DNA of 64,000 nucleotides from Saccharothrix sp. ST-888 (GCF_000955975.1 NZ_JYJF01000028.1:1-64000); one strand, 5' to 3'; positions 7,442-15,901 are shown, counted from the stretch's first letter. The notes: generated from the letters alone by a model not told the origin. Numbers and translations: made by a program.

Positions 7442-8809
7442 CTAGCACTCGATGACGTTGACCGCGAGGCCGCCGCGGGAGGTCTCCTTGTACTTGATCT
7501 TCATGTCGGCGCCGGTCTCCTTCATGGTCTTGATCGCCTTGTCCAGGGAGACGTGGTGGCGGCCGTCGCCGCGCAGGGCCATCCGGGCGGCCGTGACGGC
7601 CTTGACCGAGGCCATGCCGTTGCGCTCGATGCACGGGATCTGCACCAGGCCGCCGACCGGGTCGCAGGTCAGGCCCAGGTTGTGCTCGATGCCGATCTCG
7701 GCGGCGTTCTCCACCTGCTCGGGGGTGCCGCCGAGGACCTCGGCCAGGCCGCCGGCCGCCATCGAGCAGGCCGAGCCGACCTCGCCCTGGCAGCCGACCT
7801 CGGCGCCGGAGATCGAGGCGTTCTCCTTGAAGAGCATGCCGATCGCACCTGCGGCGAGCAGGAAGCGCACGATGCCGTCGTCGTCGGCGCCCGGGATGAA
7901 GTTCAGGAAGTAGTGCAGTACGGCCGGGATGATGCCCGCCGCGCCGTTGGTCGGGGCGGTGACCACCCGCTGGCCCGACGCGTTCTCCTCGTTCACCGCC
8001 ATCGCGTAGAGGGTGACCCACTCCATCGCGTTCGCCGGGCCGATGCCCTCGGCGCGCAGCGCCCGGGCCCCCGCGGCGGCGCGCCGCCGCACCTTCAGCC
8101 CGCCCGGCAGGATCCCCTCGCGGGACATGCCGGCGGAGACGCACTCCTGCATGACGTGCCAGATCTCCAGCAGCCCGGTCCGGATCTCGGCCTCGCTGCG
8201 CCAGGCCTTCTCGTTCTCCAGCATCAGGCCGGAGATGGACAGGCCGGTCTCCCGGGTCAGGCGCAGCAGCTCCTCGCCGGTGCGGAAGGGGTAGCGCAGC
8301 ACGGTGTCGTCGGGCTTGACCCGGTCCGCGCCGATCGCGTCCTCGTCCACCACGAAGCCGCCGCCGACCGAGTAGTACGTCTTCTCCAGCACCGGCACCC
8401 CGGCGGAGTCGTACGCGGCCAGGGTCATCCCGTTGGCGTGGTACGGCAGCGAGCGGCGGCGGTGCAGGATCAGCTGGCTGTCCGGGTCGAAGGCGATCTC
8501 GTGGTCGCCGAGCAGCCGCAGGCGCTTCTCGGTCTTTATCCGCTCCACGTCGAGGTCGGCCTGGTCGACGTCGACGGTGCGGGGCGAGTTGCCCTCCAGG
8601 CCGAGCAGGACGGCCTTGGGGGTGCCGTGGCCGTGGCCGGTGGCGCCGAGCGAGCCGAAGAGCTCGGCGCGGACGGCGGTGGTCCGGGCCAGCTGCCCTT
8701 CCGACTTCAGCCGGCGCGCGAACATCCGGGCCGCCCGCATCGGGCCGACCGTGTGCGAGCTGGACGGCCCGATGCCGATGGAGAAGAGGTCGAAGACGCT
8801 GATGGCCAC
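7442..8809 (-). CDS. sdaA: L-serine ammonia-lyase (serine deaminase), iron-sulfur type
   Basis: A 455-aa single-chain L-serine dehydratase that converts serine to pyruvate and ammonia with a [4Fe-4S] cluster. The N-terminal beta domain starts ISVFDLFSIGIGPSSSHTVG, the family signature. The alpha domain carries the cluster cysteines in GCQGEVGSACSM and LTCDPVGG plus IPCIERNGM. I chose the GTG at 8809 because the signature begins two residues later; the open frame to 8857 adds a non-conserved tail. It lies downstream of gcvT-gcvH-glyA on the same strand, but a hairpin separates it from glyA, so it probably also has its own promoter. It links glycine and serine breakdown. Confidence 0.95.
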   Translation of the reverse strand: MAISVFDLFSIGIGPSSSHTVGPMRAARMFARRLKSEGQLARTTAVRAELFGSLGATGHGHGTPKAVLLGLEGNSPRTVDVDQADLDVERIKTEKRLRLLGDHEIAFDPDSQLILHRRRSLPYHANGMTLAAYDSAGVPVLEKTYYSVGGGFVVDEDAIGADRVKPDDTVLRYPFRTGEELLRLTRETGLSISGLMLENEKAWRSEAEIRTGLLEIWHVMQECVSAGMSREGILPGGLKVRRRAAAGARALRAEGIGPANAMEWVTLYAMAVNEENASGQRVVTAPTNGAAGIIPAVLHYFLNFIPGADDDGIVRFLLAAGAIGMLFKENASISGAEVGCQGEVGSACSMAAGGLAEVLGGTPEQVENAAEIGIEHNLGLTCDPVGGLVQIPCIERNGMASVKAVTAARMALRGDGRHHVSLDKAIKTMKETGADMKIKYKETSRGGLAVNVIEC

Positions 8810-8863
8810 GGGGGACGTCCTTGTCTGGGCTTGTGGAAGGACTTGCAGGCGGAACATGGCAGG

Positions 8864-8897
8864 GGCACCGCGCCCACTGTCCAGTGTGCGCGGTGCC
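8864..8897 (-). terminator. Hairpin after glyA
   Basis: GGCACCGCGC (8864-8873) pairs perfectly with GCGCGGTGCC (8888-8897). An inner CACTG/CAGTG stem lies within the loop. It sits between glyA and sdaA on the minus strand. Confidence 0.75.
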
Positions 8898-8961
8898 TCG
8901 GAATTCCAGGCGACGCGGCGGGGTGAGGCCGGTCACCCGGAGGGGAACTCCGGAGGGGGGA

Positions 8962-10230
8962 CTACAGCTCCGGGTAGAGCGGGTACTTCACGGCCAGCGC
9001 GGTGACGCGGGCCTTGAGCGCGGTGGCCTTCTCGTCGTCGAAGGCGGGCAGCAGCGCCTCGGCGATGATGTCGGCGACCTCGCGGAAGTCCTCGGCCGTG
9101 AAGCCGCGGGTGGCCAGCGCCGGGGTGCCGATCCGCAGGCCGGAGGTGACCATCGGCGGGCGCGGGTCGTTCGGGACGGCGTTGCGGTTGACCGTGATGC
9201 CCACCTCGTGCAGCCGGTCCTCGGCCTGCTGGCCGTCCAGCTCGCTGTTGCGCAGGTCGACCAGGACCAGGTGGACGTCGGTGCCGCCGGAGAGCACCGA
9301 GACCCCGGCGTCCACGGTGTCCTGCTGGAGCAGGCGCTCCGCGAGGATCTTGGCGCCCTCCAGGGTGCGCTGCTGGCGCTCCTTGAACTCCTCCGACGCG
9401 GCGACCTTGAAGGCCACGGCCTTGGCGGCGATCACGTGCTCCAGCGGGCCGCCCTGCTGGCCGGGGAAGACCGCGGAGTTGATCTTCTTGGCCCAGGCGG
9501 CCTTGGAGAGGATCACACCGCCGCGCGGGCCGCCCAGGGTCTTGTGGGTGGTGGTGGTGACCACGTCCGCGTACGGGACCGGGGACGGGTGCAGGCCGGC
9601 GGCGACCAGACCGGCGAAGTGCGCCATGTCGACCATCAGCAGCGCGCCGACCTCGTCCGCGATGCGGCGGAACTCGGCGAAGTCCAGCTGGCGCGGGTAG
9701 GCGGACCAGCCGGCGATGATCAGCTTCGGCTGGTGCTCCTTGGCCAGGCGCTCGACCTCGGCCATGTCGACCAGGCCGGTCTTCTCGTCCACGTGGTACG
9801 CGGCCACGTTGTAGAGCTTGCCGGAGAAGTTGATCTTCATGCCGTGGGTCAGGTGGCCACCGTGGGCCAGGCTCAGGCCCAGGATGGTGTCGCCCGGCTG
9901 GATCAGCGCGAACATCGCGGCGGCGTTGGCCTGCGCGCCGGAGTGCGGCTGGACGTTGGCGTGCTCGGCGCCGAACAGCTCCTTGATCCGGTCGATGGCG
10001 ATCTGCTCGACCACGTCGACGTGCTCGCAGCCGCCGTAGTAGCGCTTGCCGGGGTAGCCCTCGGCGTACTTGTTGGTCAGCACCGAGCCCTGGGCCTCCA
10101 TGACCGCCACCGGGGCGAAGTTCTCGGAGGCGATCATTTCGAGGGTGGTCTGCTGGCGGTGCAGCTCGGCGTCGACCGCGGCGGCGATCTCGGGGTCGAG
10201 CGCGTGCAGGGACTGGTTCAGAACCGTCAT
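8962..10230 (-). CDS. glyA: Serine hydroxymethyltransferase
   Basis: A 422-aa cytosolic PLP enzyme that interconverts serine plus tetrahydrofolate with glycine plus 5,10-methylene-tetrahydrofolate. It carries the conserved ASENFAP and TNKYAEGYPGKRYYGG segments and the PLP-lysine motif VVTTTTHKTLGGPRGG. Length is standard. ATG 10230 was chosen because MTVLNQSLHALDPEI is the family N-terminus; the open frame upstream to 10398 reads through the gcvH C-terminus in another frame. It follows gcvH after a hairpin and belongs with the glycine-cleavage genes. Confidence 0.96.
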   Translation of the reverse strand: MTVLNQSLHALDPEIAAAVDAELHRQQTTLEMIASENFAPVAVMEAQGSVLTNKYAEGYPGKRYYGGCEHVDVVEQIAIDRIKELFGAEHANVQPHSGAQANAAAMFALIQPGDTILGLSLAHGGHLTHGMKINFSGKLYNVAAYHVDEKTGLVDMAEVERLAKEHQPKLIIAGWSAYPRQLDFAEFRRIADEVGALLMVDMAHFAGLVAAGLHPSPVPYADVVTTTTHKTLGGPRGGVILSKAAWAKKINSAVFPGQQGGPLEHVIAAKAVAFKVAASEEFKERQQRTLEGAKILAERLLQQDTVDAGVSVLSGGTDVHLVLVDLRNSELDGQQAEDRLHEVGITVNRNAVPNDPRPPMVTSGLRIGTPALATRGFTAEDFREVADIIAEALLPAFDDEKATALKARVTALAVKYPLYPEL

Positions 10231-10275
10231 GGAGATGGGTCTTCCTGTGGGGCGGGGCAGGGGACCAGGAGGAGA

Positions 10276-10303
10276 GGGGCGGCCGCCGCGCTGCGGCCGC
10301 CCC
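10276..10303 (-). terminator. Hairpin between gcvH and glyA
   Basis: GGGGCGGCCGC (10276-10286) pairs perfectly with GCGGCCGCCCC (10293-10303) around a 6-nt loop. It lies just after the gcvH stop and may partly insulate glyA from gcvT-gcvH transcription. Confidence 0.7.
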
Positions 10304-10315
10304 TGCGTCAGTGGA

Positions 10316-10690
10316 TCAGGCGCCGATGAAGGCGTCGTAACCGGCGGCGTCGAGCAGCTCGACGGTGTCGGTGACGCGGAGCTTGTAGAGCCAGGCACCC
10401 GTGAAGGGCTCGCTGTTGACCAGGGCCGGGTCGTCGATGACGGCCTGGTTGATCTCCACGATCTCGCCGGAGGCCGGGGTGAACAGGTCGCTGACCGACT
10501 TGGTGGACTCCAGCTCGCCGACCGACTCGCCCGCGGTCACGGTGGTGCCGACCTCGGGGAGCTGGACGTACACGATGTCACCGAGGGCGGTGGCGGCGTG
10601 CTCGGTGATGCCGACCGTGGACACGCCGTCCTCGGCGGCGGTCAGCCACTCGTGCTCCTTGCTGTACTGCAGGTGCGTGGGGTTGCTCAT
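10316..10690 (-). CDS. gcvH: Glycine cleavage system H protein
   Basis: A 124-aa lipoyl carrier that shuttles the aminomethyl group between the P, T and L proteins of the glycine cleavage complex. The biotinyl/lipoyl fold is complete (YSKEHEWL start), and the lipoylated lysine is in ELESTKSVSD (about residue 64). It is followed by the standard GEIVEINQAV segment. Its ATG lies 96 bp downstream of the gcvT stop on the same strand, so it is probably cotranscribed with gcvT under the glycine riboswitch. gcvP is not in this window. Confidence 0.96.
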   Translation of the reverse strand: MSNPTHLQYSKEHEWLTAAEDGVSTVGITEHAATALGDIVYVQLPEVGTTVTAGESVGELESTKSVSDLFTPASGEIVEINQAVIDDPALVNSEPFTGAWLYKLRVTDTVELLDAAGYDAFIGA

Positions 10691-10786
10691 GGCGTCATTC
10701 TCCAGGATCGCAAGAGGGTAGGGCGAAGCCGTCCGCTGAACGGACCGGACAGGCGGGGATGGTGAGACGGGCGGCCGGCGGGAGGG

Positions 10787-11905
10787 TCAGCGGGCGCGCT
10801 TGTAGAAGGGCAGCGCGACGACCTCGACCGGCTCGTGCCTGCCGCGGACGTCCACGGCAACCGCGGTACCGGGCACGGCGTTTGCCGCGTCCACGTACGC
10901 GATGGCGATCGGCTTGCCCAGCGTGGGGGAGGGGGCGCCGGAGGTGATCCGCCCGATCACGGTGCCCTCGGCGTCGACCACGGCGTACTCGGCGCGCGGC
11001 ACCCGCCGGCCCTCGGAGACCAGGCCGACCAGCTTGCGCGGCGGGTTGGTCTCGGCCTCGGCGGCGGCCTGCTCCAGCGCCTTGCGGCCGACGAACTGCC
11101 CGTCGTTGCTGGTCTTGTCGAAGCGGACCACCCGGCCGAGCCCGGCGTCGAAGGGGGTCAGCTCGGTGGAGAGCTCGTGCCCGTACAGCGGCATGCCGGC
11201 CTCCAGGCGCAGGGTGTCCCGGCAGGACAGGCCGCACGGGAGAAGGCCCTTGTCGGCACCGGCCGCGCTGAGCGCGGTCCACAGGTGCTCGGCGTCGGCG
11301 GGGGCGCAGAAGACCTCGAAGCCGTCCTCGCCGGTGTAGCCGGTGCGGGCCAGCCAGACCTGGCGGTCCGCCACGGTGGCGGGCAGCAGCGCGTAGTACT
11401 TGAGGCCGGGCAGGTCGGCGTCGGTGAGCGAGGCCAGGATGCCGTTCGCCTCCGGGCCCTGGACGGCGAGCAGCGCGTAGGCGTCCCGGTCGTCGCGGAC
11501 CACGGCGTCGAAGGAGGCCGCGCGCTCGGTCAGCGCGTCCAGCACCACCTGGGCGTTGGAGGCGTTGGCGACCACCAGGTACTCGTCCTCCGCGGTGCGG
11601 TAGACGATCAGGTCGTCCAGGATCCCGCCGTCCTCGCGGCAGATCATGGTGTAGCGGGCGCGCAGCACGCCGAGCGCGGAGATGAAGCCGACCAGCGCGT
11701 GGTCCAGCAGCTCACCGGCCTGCGGGCCGGAGACGGTGATCTCGCCCATGTGCGAGAGGTCGAAGAGACCGGCCTTGGTGCGGACCGCGACGTGCTCCTC
11801 GCGCTCGCTGCCGTAGCGCAGCGGCATGTCCCAGCCGGCGAAGTCGGTCATGGTCGCACCGAGGGAGCGGTGCAGGGCGTCGAGCGCGGTGTGACGGAGG
11901 GACAC
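10787..11905 (-). CDS. gcvT: Aminomethyltransferase, glycine cleavage T protein
   Basis: A 372-aa folate-dependent T protein. It releases ammonia from the aminomethyl group on GcvH and forms methylene-tetrahydrofolate. It starts LRHTALDALHRSLGATMTDFAGWDMP and carries FDLSHMGEI and GYTGEDGFEVF, with a C-terminal barrel domain (GRITSGAPSPTLGK). GTG 11905 was chosen for the family N-terminus and for AAGGAG 8 bases upstream. The upstream 220 bases fold as a tandem glycine riboswitch, so this gene is first in a glycine-induced unit with gcvH and perhaps glyA. Confidence 0.96.
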   Translation of the reverse strand: MSLRHTALDALHRSLGATMTDFAGWDMPLRYGSEREEHVAVRTKAGLFDLSHMGEITVSGPQAGELLDHALVGFISALGVLRARYTMICREDGGILDDLIVYRTAEDEYLVVANASNAQVVLDALTERAASFDAVVRDDRDAYALLAVQGPEANGILASLTDADLPGLKYYALLPATVADRQVWLARTGYTGEDGFEVFCAPADAEHLWTALSAAGADKGLLPCGLSCRDTLRLEAGMPLYGHELSTELTPFDAGLGRVVRFDKTSNDGQFVGRKALEQAAAEAETNPPRKLVGLVSEGRRVPRAEYAVVDAEGTVIGRITSGAPSPTLGKPIAIAYVDAANAVPGTAVAVDVRGRHEPVEVVALPFYKRAR

Positions 11906-11964
11906 GGCGGAACTCCTTGGCTGGGCACTCAGGGGCACCCGTACTGTGTACGGGCACACGGGGG

Positions 11965-12185
11965 TGGAGTCTCCCCGTCTGTCGTCACAACCTGAGAGCT
12001 TCACCGCTAACCAAGGATGGCGGCTTGCACCGTGGGTGGGCGCACGGCGCGGCCGTGTCCACTTTCCAGATGTGCCTCGCCCATGCGGTAGGGGTGCCTG
12101 AGAGATTCCGGGGAGGACTTGCTCCTTCGGCGCCGGCCCGTGCCCGCCAGGGGCACTCCGGACTCTCCCGCGCGGGTTCGAACGG
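11965..12185 (-). promoter_or_regulatory. Tandem glycine riboswitch upstream of gcvT
   Basis: Read on the minus strand, aptamer 1 has CGGGAGAG (about 12170-12163), then CGCCGAAGGAGCAA, then ATCTCTCAGGCA (about 12106-12094). Aptamer 2 has TGGAAAGTGGAC (about 12068-12057), a GGTGAAGCTCTCAGG core and the closing ACGACAGACGGGGAGA near 11968. These are the conserved sequence blocks of the two-aptamer gcvT riboswitch class. The expression platform lies in the 60 bases before the gcvT GTG. Glycine binding is expected to switch on gcvT and the genes behind it. Confidence 0.93.
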
Positions 12186-12208
12186 CCTGTATGAAGTTGG
12201 GCGCTGTG

Positions 12209-12222
12209 TATGAGCGCGCTCA
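12209..12222. promoter_or_regulatory. 14-bp perfect palindrome at the riboswitch promoter
   Basis: ATGAGCGCGCTCAT is a perfect palindrome about 25 bases upstream of the first aptamer, where the -35 region of the gcvT promoter should lie. It is also about 190 bp upstream of the divergent sseB-type gene. It may bind a dimeric repressor. Which protein is unknown. Confidence 0.45.
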
Positions 12223-12408
12223 TCATGGCATGCCCGGCCGCCTCGCGGGGAGAGGGGTCGGACATCTCCTCCGCAGGCGGTGGCCGTTCACCCTTGTGCG
12301 TCGGGGCGCTCGGTGCCCGGCCCGGGTCCCGCTACCCTTCTCGGAGCGGCGGAGACCGGGCCGACCTGGTCAGGTCGGGGGCCGGTCAGGTTGGAGGGGC
12401 AGGGGCGG

Positions 12409-13197
12409 ATGAGCTACCCGGCGGGCGAGACGCAGGCATGGGCCGGGCCCGGTGCGGCCCCGACGGGCGGCGGCTGGCCCGCCAACGAGCTGGAGCAGGT
12501 GCTCACCGCCGCGCTCGGCGACCCCGGCGCGACCGCCAGAGTGGTCGAGGTGCTGGCGCGCAGCCAGGTGTGGATCCCGCTGCCGGCCGGCGCCGACCCG
12601 CAGGGCTCCTCGCTGGACCTGCCGACCATCGAACTGGCCGGTGCGCCCTACGTTCCGGTGTTCTCCTCGCAAGAGCTGTTCCTCCAGCACGCCCCCGGGA
12701 TGCCGTTCGCGATCGCCCCGGTCTGGGAGTTCGCCCGAGGACTGCCGCTGGGCATCGGGATCGCGGTCAACCCCGAGGCGCCGGTGGGCATCCCGATCCC
12801 GCCCGAGGGGGTAGCCGAGCTCCGCCGCGGACCGCAGGGCGAGCGCTGGCAGGGCCAGCCGGACGGGGCCAAGGTCGCGCTGCGCGAACCCGAGCCGTAC
12901 GAGGAGCCGTACGCCTTCCTGGCCGCCGCCGCCGCCGAACTTGCGGCGCTGCCCGGCGTGTTGACGGCCCGCCGGGCCTGCGCCTCGGTGGAGGGGGACG
13001 CCCCGGTGCTCTTCGTCGGGGTGCAGTTCGACCCCGCCTGGCCGACCGATCCGGCCCAGGCGAACGAGGCCCTCGGGCGCGCACTGGGAACCACCCCGCT
13101 GCCCTTCGGCGTCCACCTGGTGCTGCTCGACCTGGTCGCCGACCCGGTGGTGGAGTGGCTGCTCACCCGGGTGCAGCCGTTCTACGTCCGGGGGTGA
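12409..13197 (+). CDS. SseB family protein (enhanced serine sensitivity), first copy
   Basis: A 262-aa cytoplasmic protein with two SseB-type domains. The first includes LEQVLTAALGDPGATARVVEVLARSQVWIPLP (about residues 27-58) and VPVFSSQELFLQHAPG. The C-terminal domain carries LLDLVADPVVEWLLTRVQPFYVRG. SseB proteins take their name from a serine-sensitivity phenotype in E. coli; the biochemical role is not established. ATG 12409 follows GGAGGGG. It lies divergent from the glycine-cleavage genes and one gene ahead of a second SseB-family gene. The location beside serine/glycine genes fits the name but does not prove function. Confidence 0.82.
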   Translation: MSYPAGETQAWAGPGAAPTGGGWPANELEQVLTAALGDPGATARVVEVLARSQVWIPLPAGADPQGSSLDLPTIELAGAPYVPVFSSQELFLQHAPGMPFAIAPVWEFARGLPLGIGIAVNPEAPVGIPIPPEGVAELRRGPQGERWQGQPDGAKVALREPEPYEEPYAFLAAAAAELAALPGVLTARRACASVEGDAPVLFVGVQFDPAWPTDPAQANEALGRALGTTPLPFGVHLVLLDLVADPVVEWLLTRVQPFYVRG

Positions 13198-13284
13198 CCG
13201 GCCGGTAGGGGACGGCGGTATGACGGCTGTCGGCCCCGACCCATAGGCTGCTGCCCGGCAGCGGCGTACGGTCGGGAGAGCGTG

Positions 13285-13307
13285 CCGCGGCCCGGAAGAG
13301 GCCGCGG
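13285..13307 (+). terminator. Hairpin after the first sseB-type gene
   Basis: CCGCGGCC (13285-13292) pairs with GGCCGCGG (13300-13307) around a 7-nt loop, 90 bases after the stop. There is no U-tract. Confidence 0.5.
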
Positions 13308-13342
13308 GTGACGGCGGCGGACAAGGACGGAGAGGGCTCGAC

Positions 13343-13555
13343 GTGAGCGAGCAGCGCATCGGGGCCTCCCCCAGCCTGGCGGCTGGGAGGTGCCCCCACC
13401 CCAGCCTGAGGCCGGCGGAGGCTGGGAGGTGCCCCCACCCCGGCCTGAGGCCGGCGGAAGCTGGGCGGTGCCCCCAGGTCGGGGCGCGGTGGGTGCGCGC
13501 ATCCGTCGTGCCCGGAGCGCTCATTCGACGGGTCCGGCCGGAGGCAGGGGTATGA
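13343..13555 (+). CDS. Possible 70-aa leader ORF overlapping the second sseB-type start
   Basis: A GTG-started frame preceded by AGAGGG. It begins MSEQRIG, runs through three tandem copies of a GC-rich repeat (Pro/Arg-rich translation), and ends with a TGA that overlaps the next gene's ATG as ATGA. The overlap would allow translational coupling. The repeat-derived middle argues against a functional protein; the original gene may have been disrupted by repeat expansion. Low confidence that it is a real gene. Confidence 0.3.
   Translation: MSEQRIGASPSLAAGRCPHPSLRPAEAGRCPHPGLRPAEAGRCPQVGARWVRASVVPGALIRRVRPEAGV
13365..13477. repeat. Three tandem GC-rich palindromic repeat units
   Basis: Three adjoining units of about 35-39 bp share CCAGCCTG...GGCTGGGAGGTGCCCCCA. 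Each is an imperfect inverted repeat built on CAGCC/GGCTG. A related element lies at 45984-46018, in the ilvN-ilvC gap. They look like the dispersed short palindromic repeats of streptomycete genomes. Confidence 0.75.
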
Positions 13556-14349
13556 ACGGCGGAGCGGCAGGCGGCGTTCCGGGCTGGGGCCCGCCCCCGG
13601 CCGCACGTCCCGCAGCCGACCCGGGAGCCATCGAACGCGCCCTGCGCGAGGTCGCACCGGAGCGCTGGGAGGCGTACGAGGGCCTGCTGCGCGCCCTCGC
13701 GGACGGCCAGGTCTGGATGCTGCTCTGGCACGGCACCCCCGGCAGCCCCGACGCCCAGTACGGGAACATGGACATCGGCGGCCACGGCTACGCCCCCGCC
13801 GTCACCTCCCCCGAGCAGCTGGCCGCCAGCGGCTGGGCCCGCGCCCACGAGGTGATCTCCGGGCAGGAGATCGCCCACGCGCTGCACCGCGCCCGCTGGG
13901 GCCTGTGGCTCAACCCGCATGTGCCGGGCGGCGGGGTCGGCGTCCCCTGGGCCGACCTGCGCCGGATCGCGGCCGGTCTGGACCGGCTGCCCGCCGGGCC
14001 GCTCCAGCTGGGCGAACCCCAGGTGCAGGCGCCGCAGTTCTACGCCGTGCTGGAGCAGCAGGCCGCCGAGGTGCGCCCACTGCGCTCGCTGCGCCGGGCC
14101 TGGGTGCGTCCGGCCCTCGGTGAGCCGTACCTGGCCATCGGTCTGGACCTCTACGACACCTCGCCGCCGGCCGTCGAGGCCGCCCGGGCGCTGGTGCAGC
14201 GGGCGGCCACCCACGCGCCCGAGGGCCTGGCGGTCTCCACCGTGCTGATGGCCGACGAGTACGACCCGGTCGCGATGTGGCTGCGGGCCTGCGCCCGGCC
14301 GTTCTTCGACCGCGACCAGCCGGGCTGGCAGTCGTACCCGACCCGCTAG
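13552..14349 (+). CDS. SseB family protein, second copy (C-terminal-type domain)
   Basis: A 265-aa protein. Residues 22-120 form one SseB domain (ADGQVWMLLWHGTPGSPDAQYGNM, PAVTSPEQLAASGW) and residues 130-255 a second (ARWGLWLNPHVPGGGVGVPW, YLAIGLDLYDTSPPAVEAAR). The paired arrangement with the preceding gene is typical of streptomycetes. The start at 13552 overlaps the stop of the small upstream ORF. The 5' region is crowded with palindromic repeats, so the start is less certain than the family. Molecular function is unknown. Confidence 0.8.
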   Translation: MNGGAAGGVPGWGPPPAARPAADPGAIERALREVAPERWEAYEGLLRALADGQVWMLLWHGTPGSPDAQYGNMDIGGHGYAPAVTSPEQLAASGWARAHEVISGQEIAHALHRARWGLWLNPHVPGGGVGVPWADLRRIAAGLDRLPAGPLQLGEPQVQAPQFYAVLEQQAAEVRPLRSLRRAWVRPALGEPYLAIGLDLYDTSPPAVEAARALVQRAATHAPEGLAVSTVLMADEYDPVAMWLRACARPFFDRDQPGWQSYPTR

Positions 14350-14914
14350 CCGGGGACCGTACCAGGGCTGGCGGGTGATCACTGACGGTATGTCAGTTCG
14401 GGTACGGCCCAGTGTCCTTTCCGCCGGATGTTTCGTCCAGGTGAAGATCCTTATGCGGGAAGATCCACGATGCATGCCCGCAGATCACAGCTTGGCATCC
14501 TTCGGTTGGCAGGGCTGGCGCAAGCCTGTCCGAATGACGGAGAGTCTGCGCAAGTAATCACGGCGCCTGCCCCACAAGGGCAACACCGCGCCGACTGCCC
14601 GACCCCGCGCGCTGTGCACGCTGCGCGGCAGCACTTCGGCACCTCCTGCTCCGAGCGCAACTCCCGTACCACCCTGCACCGTTCGCGCTTCCACCGCGTG
14701 CCCCACTTCTCGACTTCTCGCGCGGTGTTCCAAGTGCACCCCCGAACATTTCTTCACTGCCGCACCGGGCACCACCGCACCGACGCACCGCACCACACCG
14801 CATATGTCGCGACAACCGGACCGTCCTCGGCCCGGGCCCCGACCGGGTCCGGTCACTCCGTGTGCGGCCAGGACCGTGGGCCGGCCACCGTCGGCGAGGG
14901 GAACGAACTGACAC
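14350..14914. other. 565-bp intergenic region before the peptide ABC operon
   Basis: No gene is convincing here; the six frames show no consistent GC-rich third-position pattern. It holds a perfect ACTGAC-N5-GTCAGT inverted repeat (14381-14397), and TGCGGG and CCCGCA about 17 bases apart near 14455-14482. Long C/A-rich stretches lead up to the GAGGGGAACG ribosome site. It must contain the operon promoter. Confidence 0.6.
14381..14397. promoter_or_regulatory. ACTGAC-N5-GTCAGT operator-like palindrome
   Basis: A perfect 6-bp inverted repeat around GGTAT, 32 bases after the sseB-type stop and far upstream of the transporter operon. The size and symmetry are those of a TetR or GntR dimer site. 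The cognate regulator is unknown. Confidence 0.45.
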
Positions 14915-15901
14915 ATGAGCACACCCACCGAGACCACCGGGTCCGCCTCTGAGGCCGCACCCGCCGAGGCCCCGTCGAAGCGGATCGAGGGCCGTTCACC
15001 AGGCCGGATCGCCTGGAGTCGACTGAAACGCGACAAGATCGCCATGGCCGGCGGCGTCGTGGTGATCCTGCTGATCCTGGCGGCGATCTTCGCGCCGGTG
15101 CTGACCTCGCTGTTCGGGCATCCGACAGACCAGCCGCATCCGGACCAGATCAACGCGGACACCGGCCTTCCGAAGAACCCCCTCGGCGGCATCAGCGGCG
15201 GCTATCTGCTCGGCGTCGACCCGGTCTTCGGCCGTGACGTCTTCAGCCGCATCGTCTACGGTGCGCAGATCTCGCTCACCGTGGCCTTCCTGTCCGCCGC
15301 CGTGTCGGTGGTGATCGGCGTGCTGATGGGCATCGCCGCCGGCTACTTCGGCGGCTGGGTGGACGCGGTGATCAGCCGGGTGATGGACGTCCTGCTGGCC
15401 TTCCCCCAGCTGCTGTTCAGCATCGCGCTGGTCTCCGTGATGCCCAACTCGCTGCTCGGACTGACCGGTACGGGCGTCCGGATGGCCATCCTGGTCCTGG
15501 TCATCGGCTTCTTCGGCTGGCCGTACATCGGACGCATCGTCCGAGGCCAGGCCATGTCGATGCGCGAGCGAGAGTTCGTGGACGCGGCCCGCAGCCTCGG
15601 TGCGGGCAGTGGTCACATCCTGCTGCGCGAGCTGCTCCCGAACCTGGTGGCGCCGATCCTGGTCTACGCGACCCTGATCATCCCCACCAACATCCTGAGC
15701 GAGGCGGCACTCAGCTTCCTCGGCGCCGGTGTCAAGCCGCCGACGCCTTCCTGGGGTCAGATGCTCTCCGACGCGACCAAGATCTACCAGGTCGATCCCA
15801 CCTACATGGTGGTCCCCGGTCTGGCGATCTTCATCACCGTGCTCGCCTTCAACCTCTTCGGTGACGGTCTGCGCGACGCGCTCGACCCCAAGGGCAACTG
15901 A
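14915..15901 (+). CDS. ABC transporter permease, DppC/OppC type
   Basis: A 328-aa inner-membrane permease of the peptide/nickel family. An N-terminal OppC-N segment (SRLKRDKIAMAGGVVVILLIL, first helix about 45-65) is followed by the BPD_transp_1 domain with five more helices. The EAA loop resembles EFVDAARSLGAGSGHILLREL. GAGGGG lies upstream of the ATG. Unusually, the operon opens with this permease, followed by the binding protein, the DppB permease and two ATPases. Confidence 0.92.
   Translation: MSTPTETTGSASEAAPAEAPSKRIEGRSPGRIAWSRLKRDKIAMAGGVVVILLILAAIFAPVLTSLFGHPTDQPHPDQINADTGLPKNPLGGISGGYLLGVDPVFGRDVFSRIVYGAQISLTVAFLSAAVSVVIGVLMGIAAGYFGGWVDAVISRVMDVLLAFPQLLFSIALVSVMPNSLLGLTGTGVRMAILVLVIGFFGWPYIGRIVRGQAMSMREREFVDAARSLGAGSGHILLRELLPNLVAPILVYATLIIPTNILSEAALSFLGAGVKPPTPSWGQMLSDATKIYQVDPTYMVVPGLAIFITVLAFNLFGDGLRDALDPKGN

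Noticed and set aside
13365..13477. Insertion sequence at the second sseB gene
   Set aside because: No transposase frame, terminal inverted repeats or target duplication; only short palindromic repeats.
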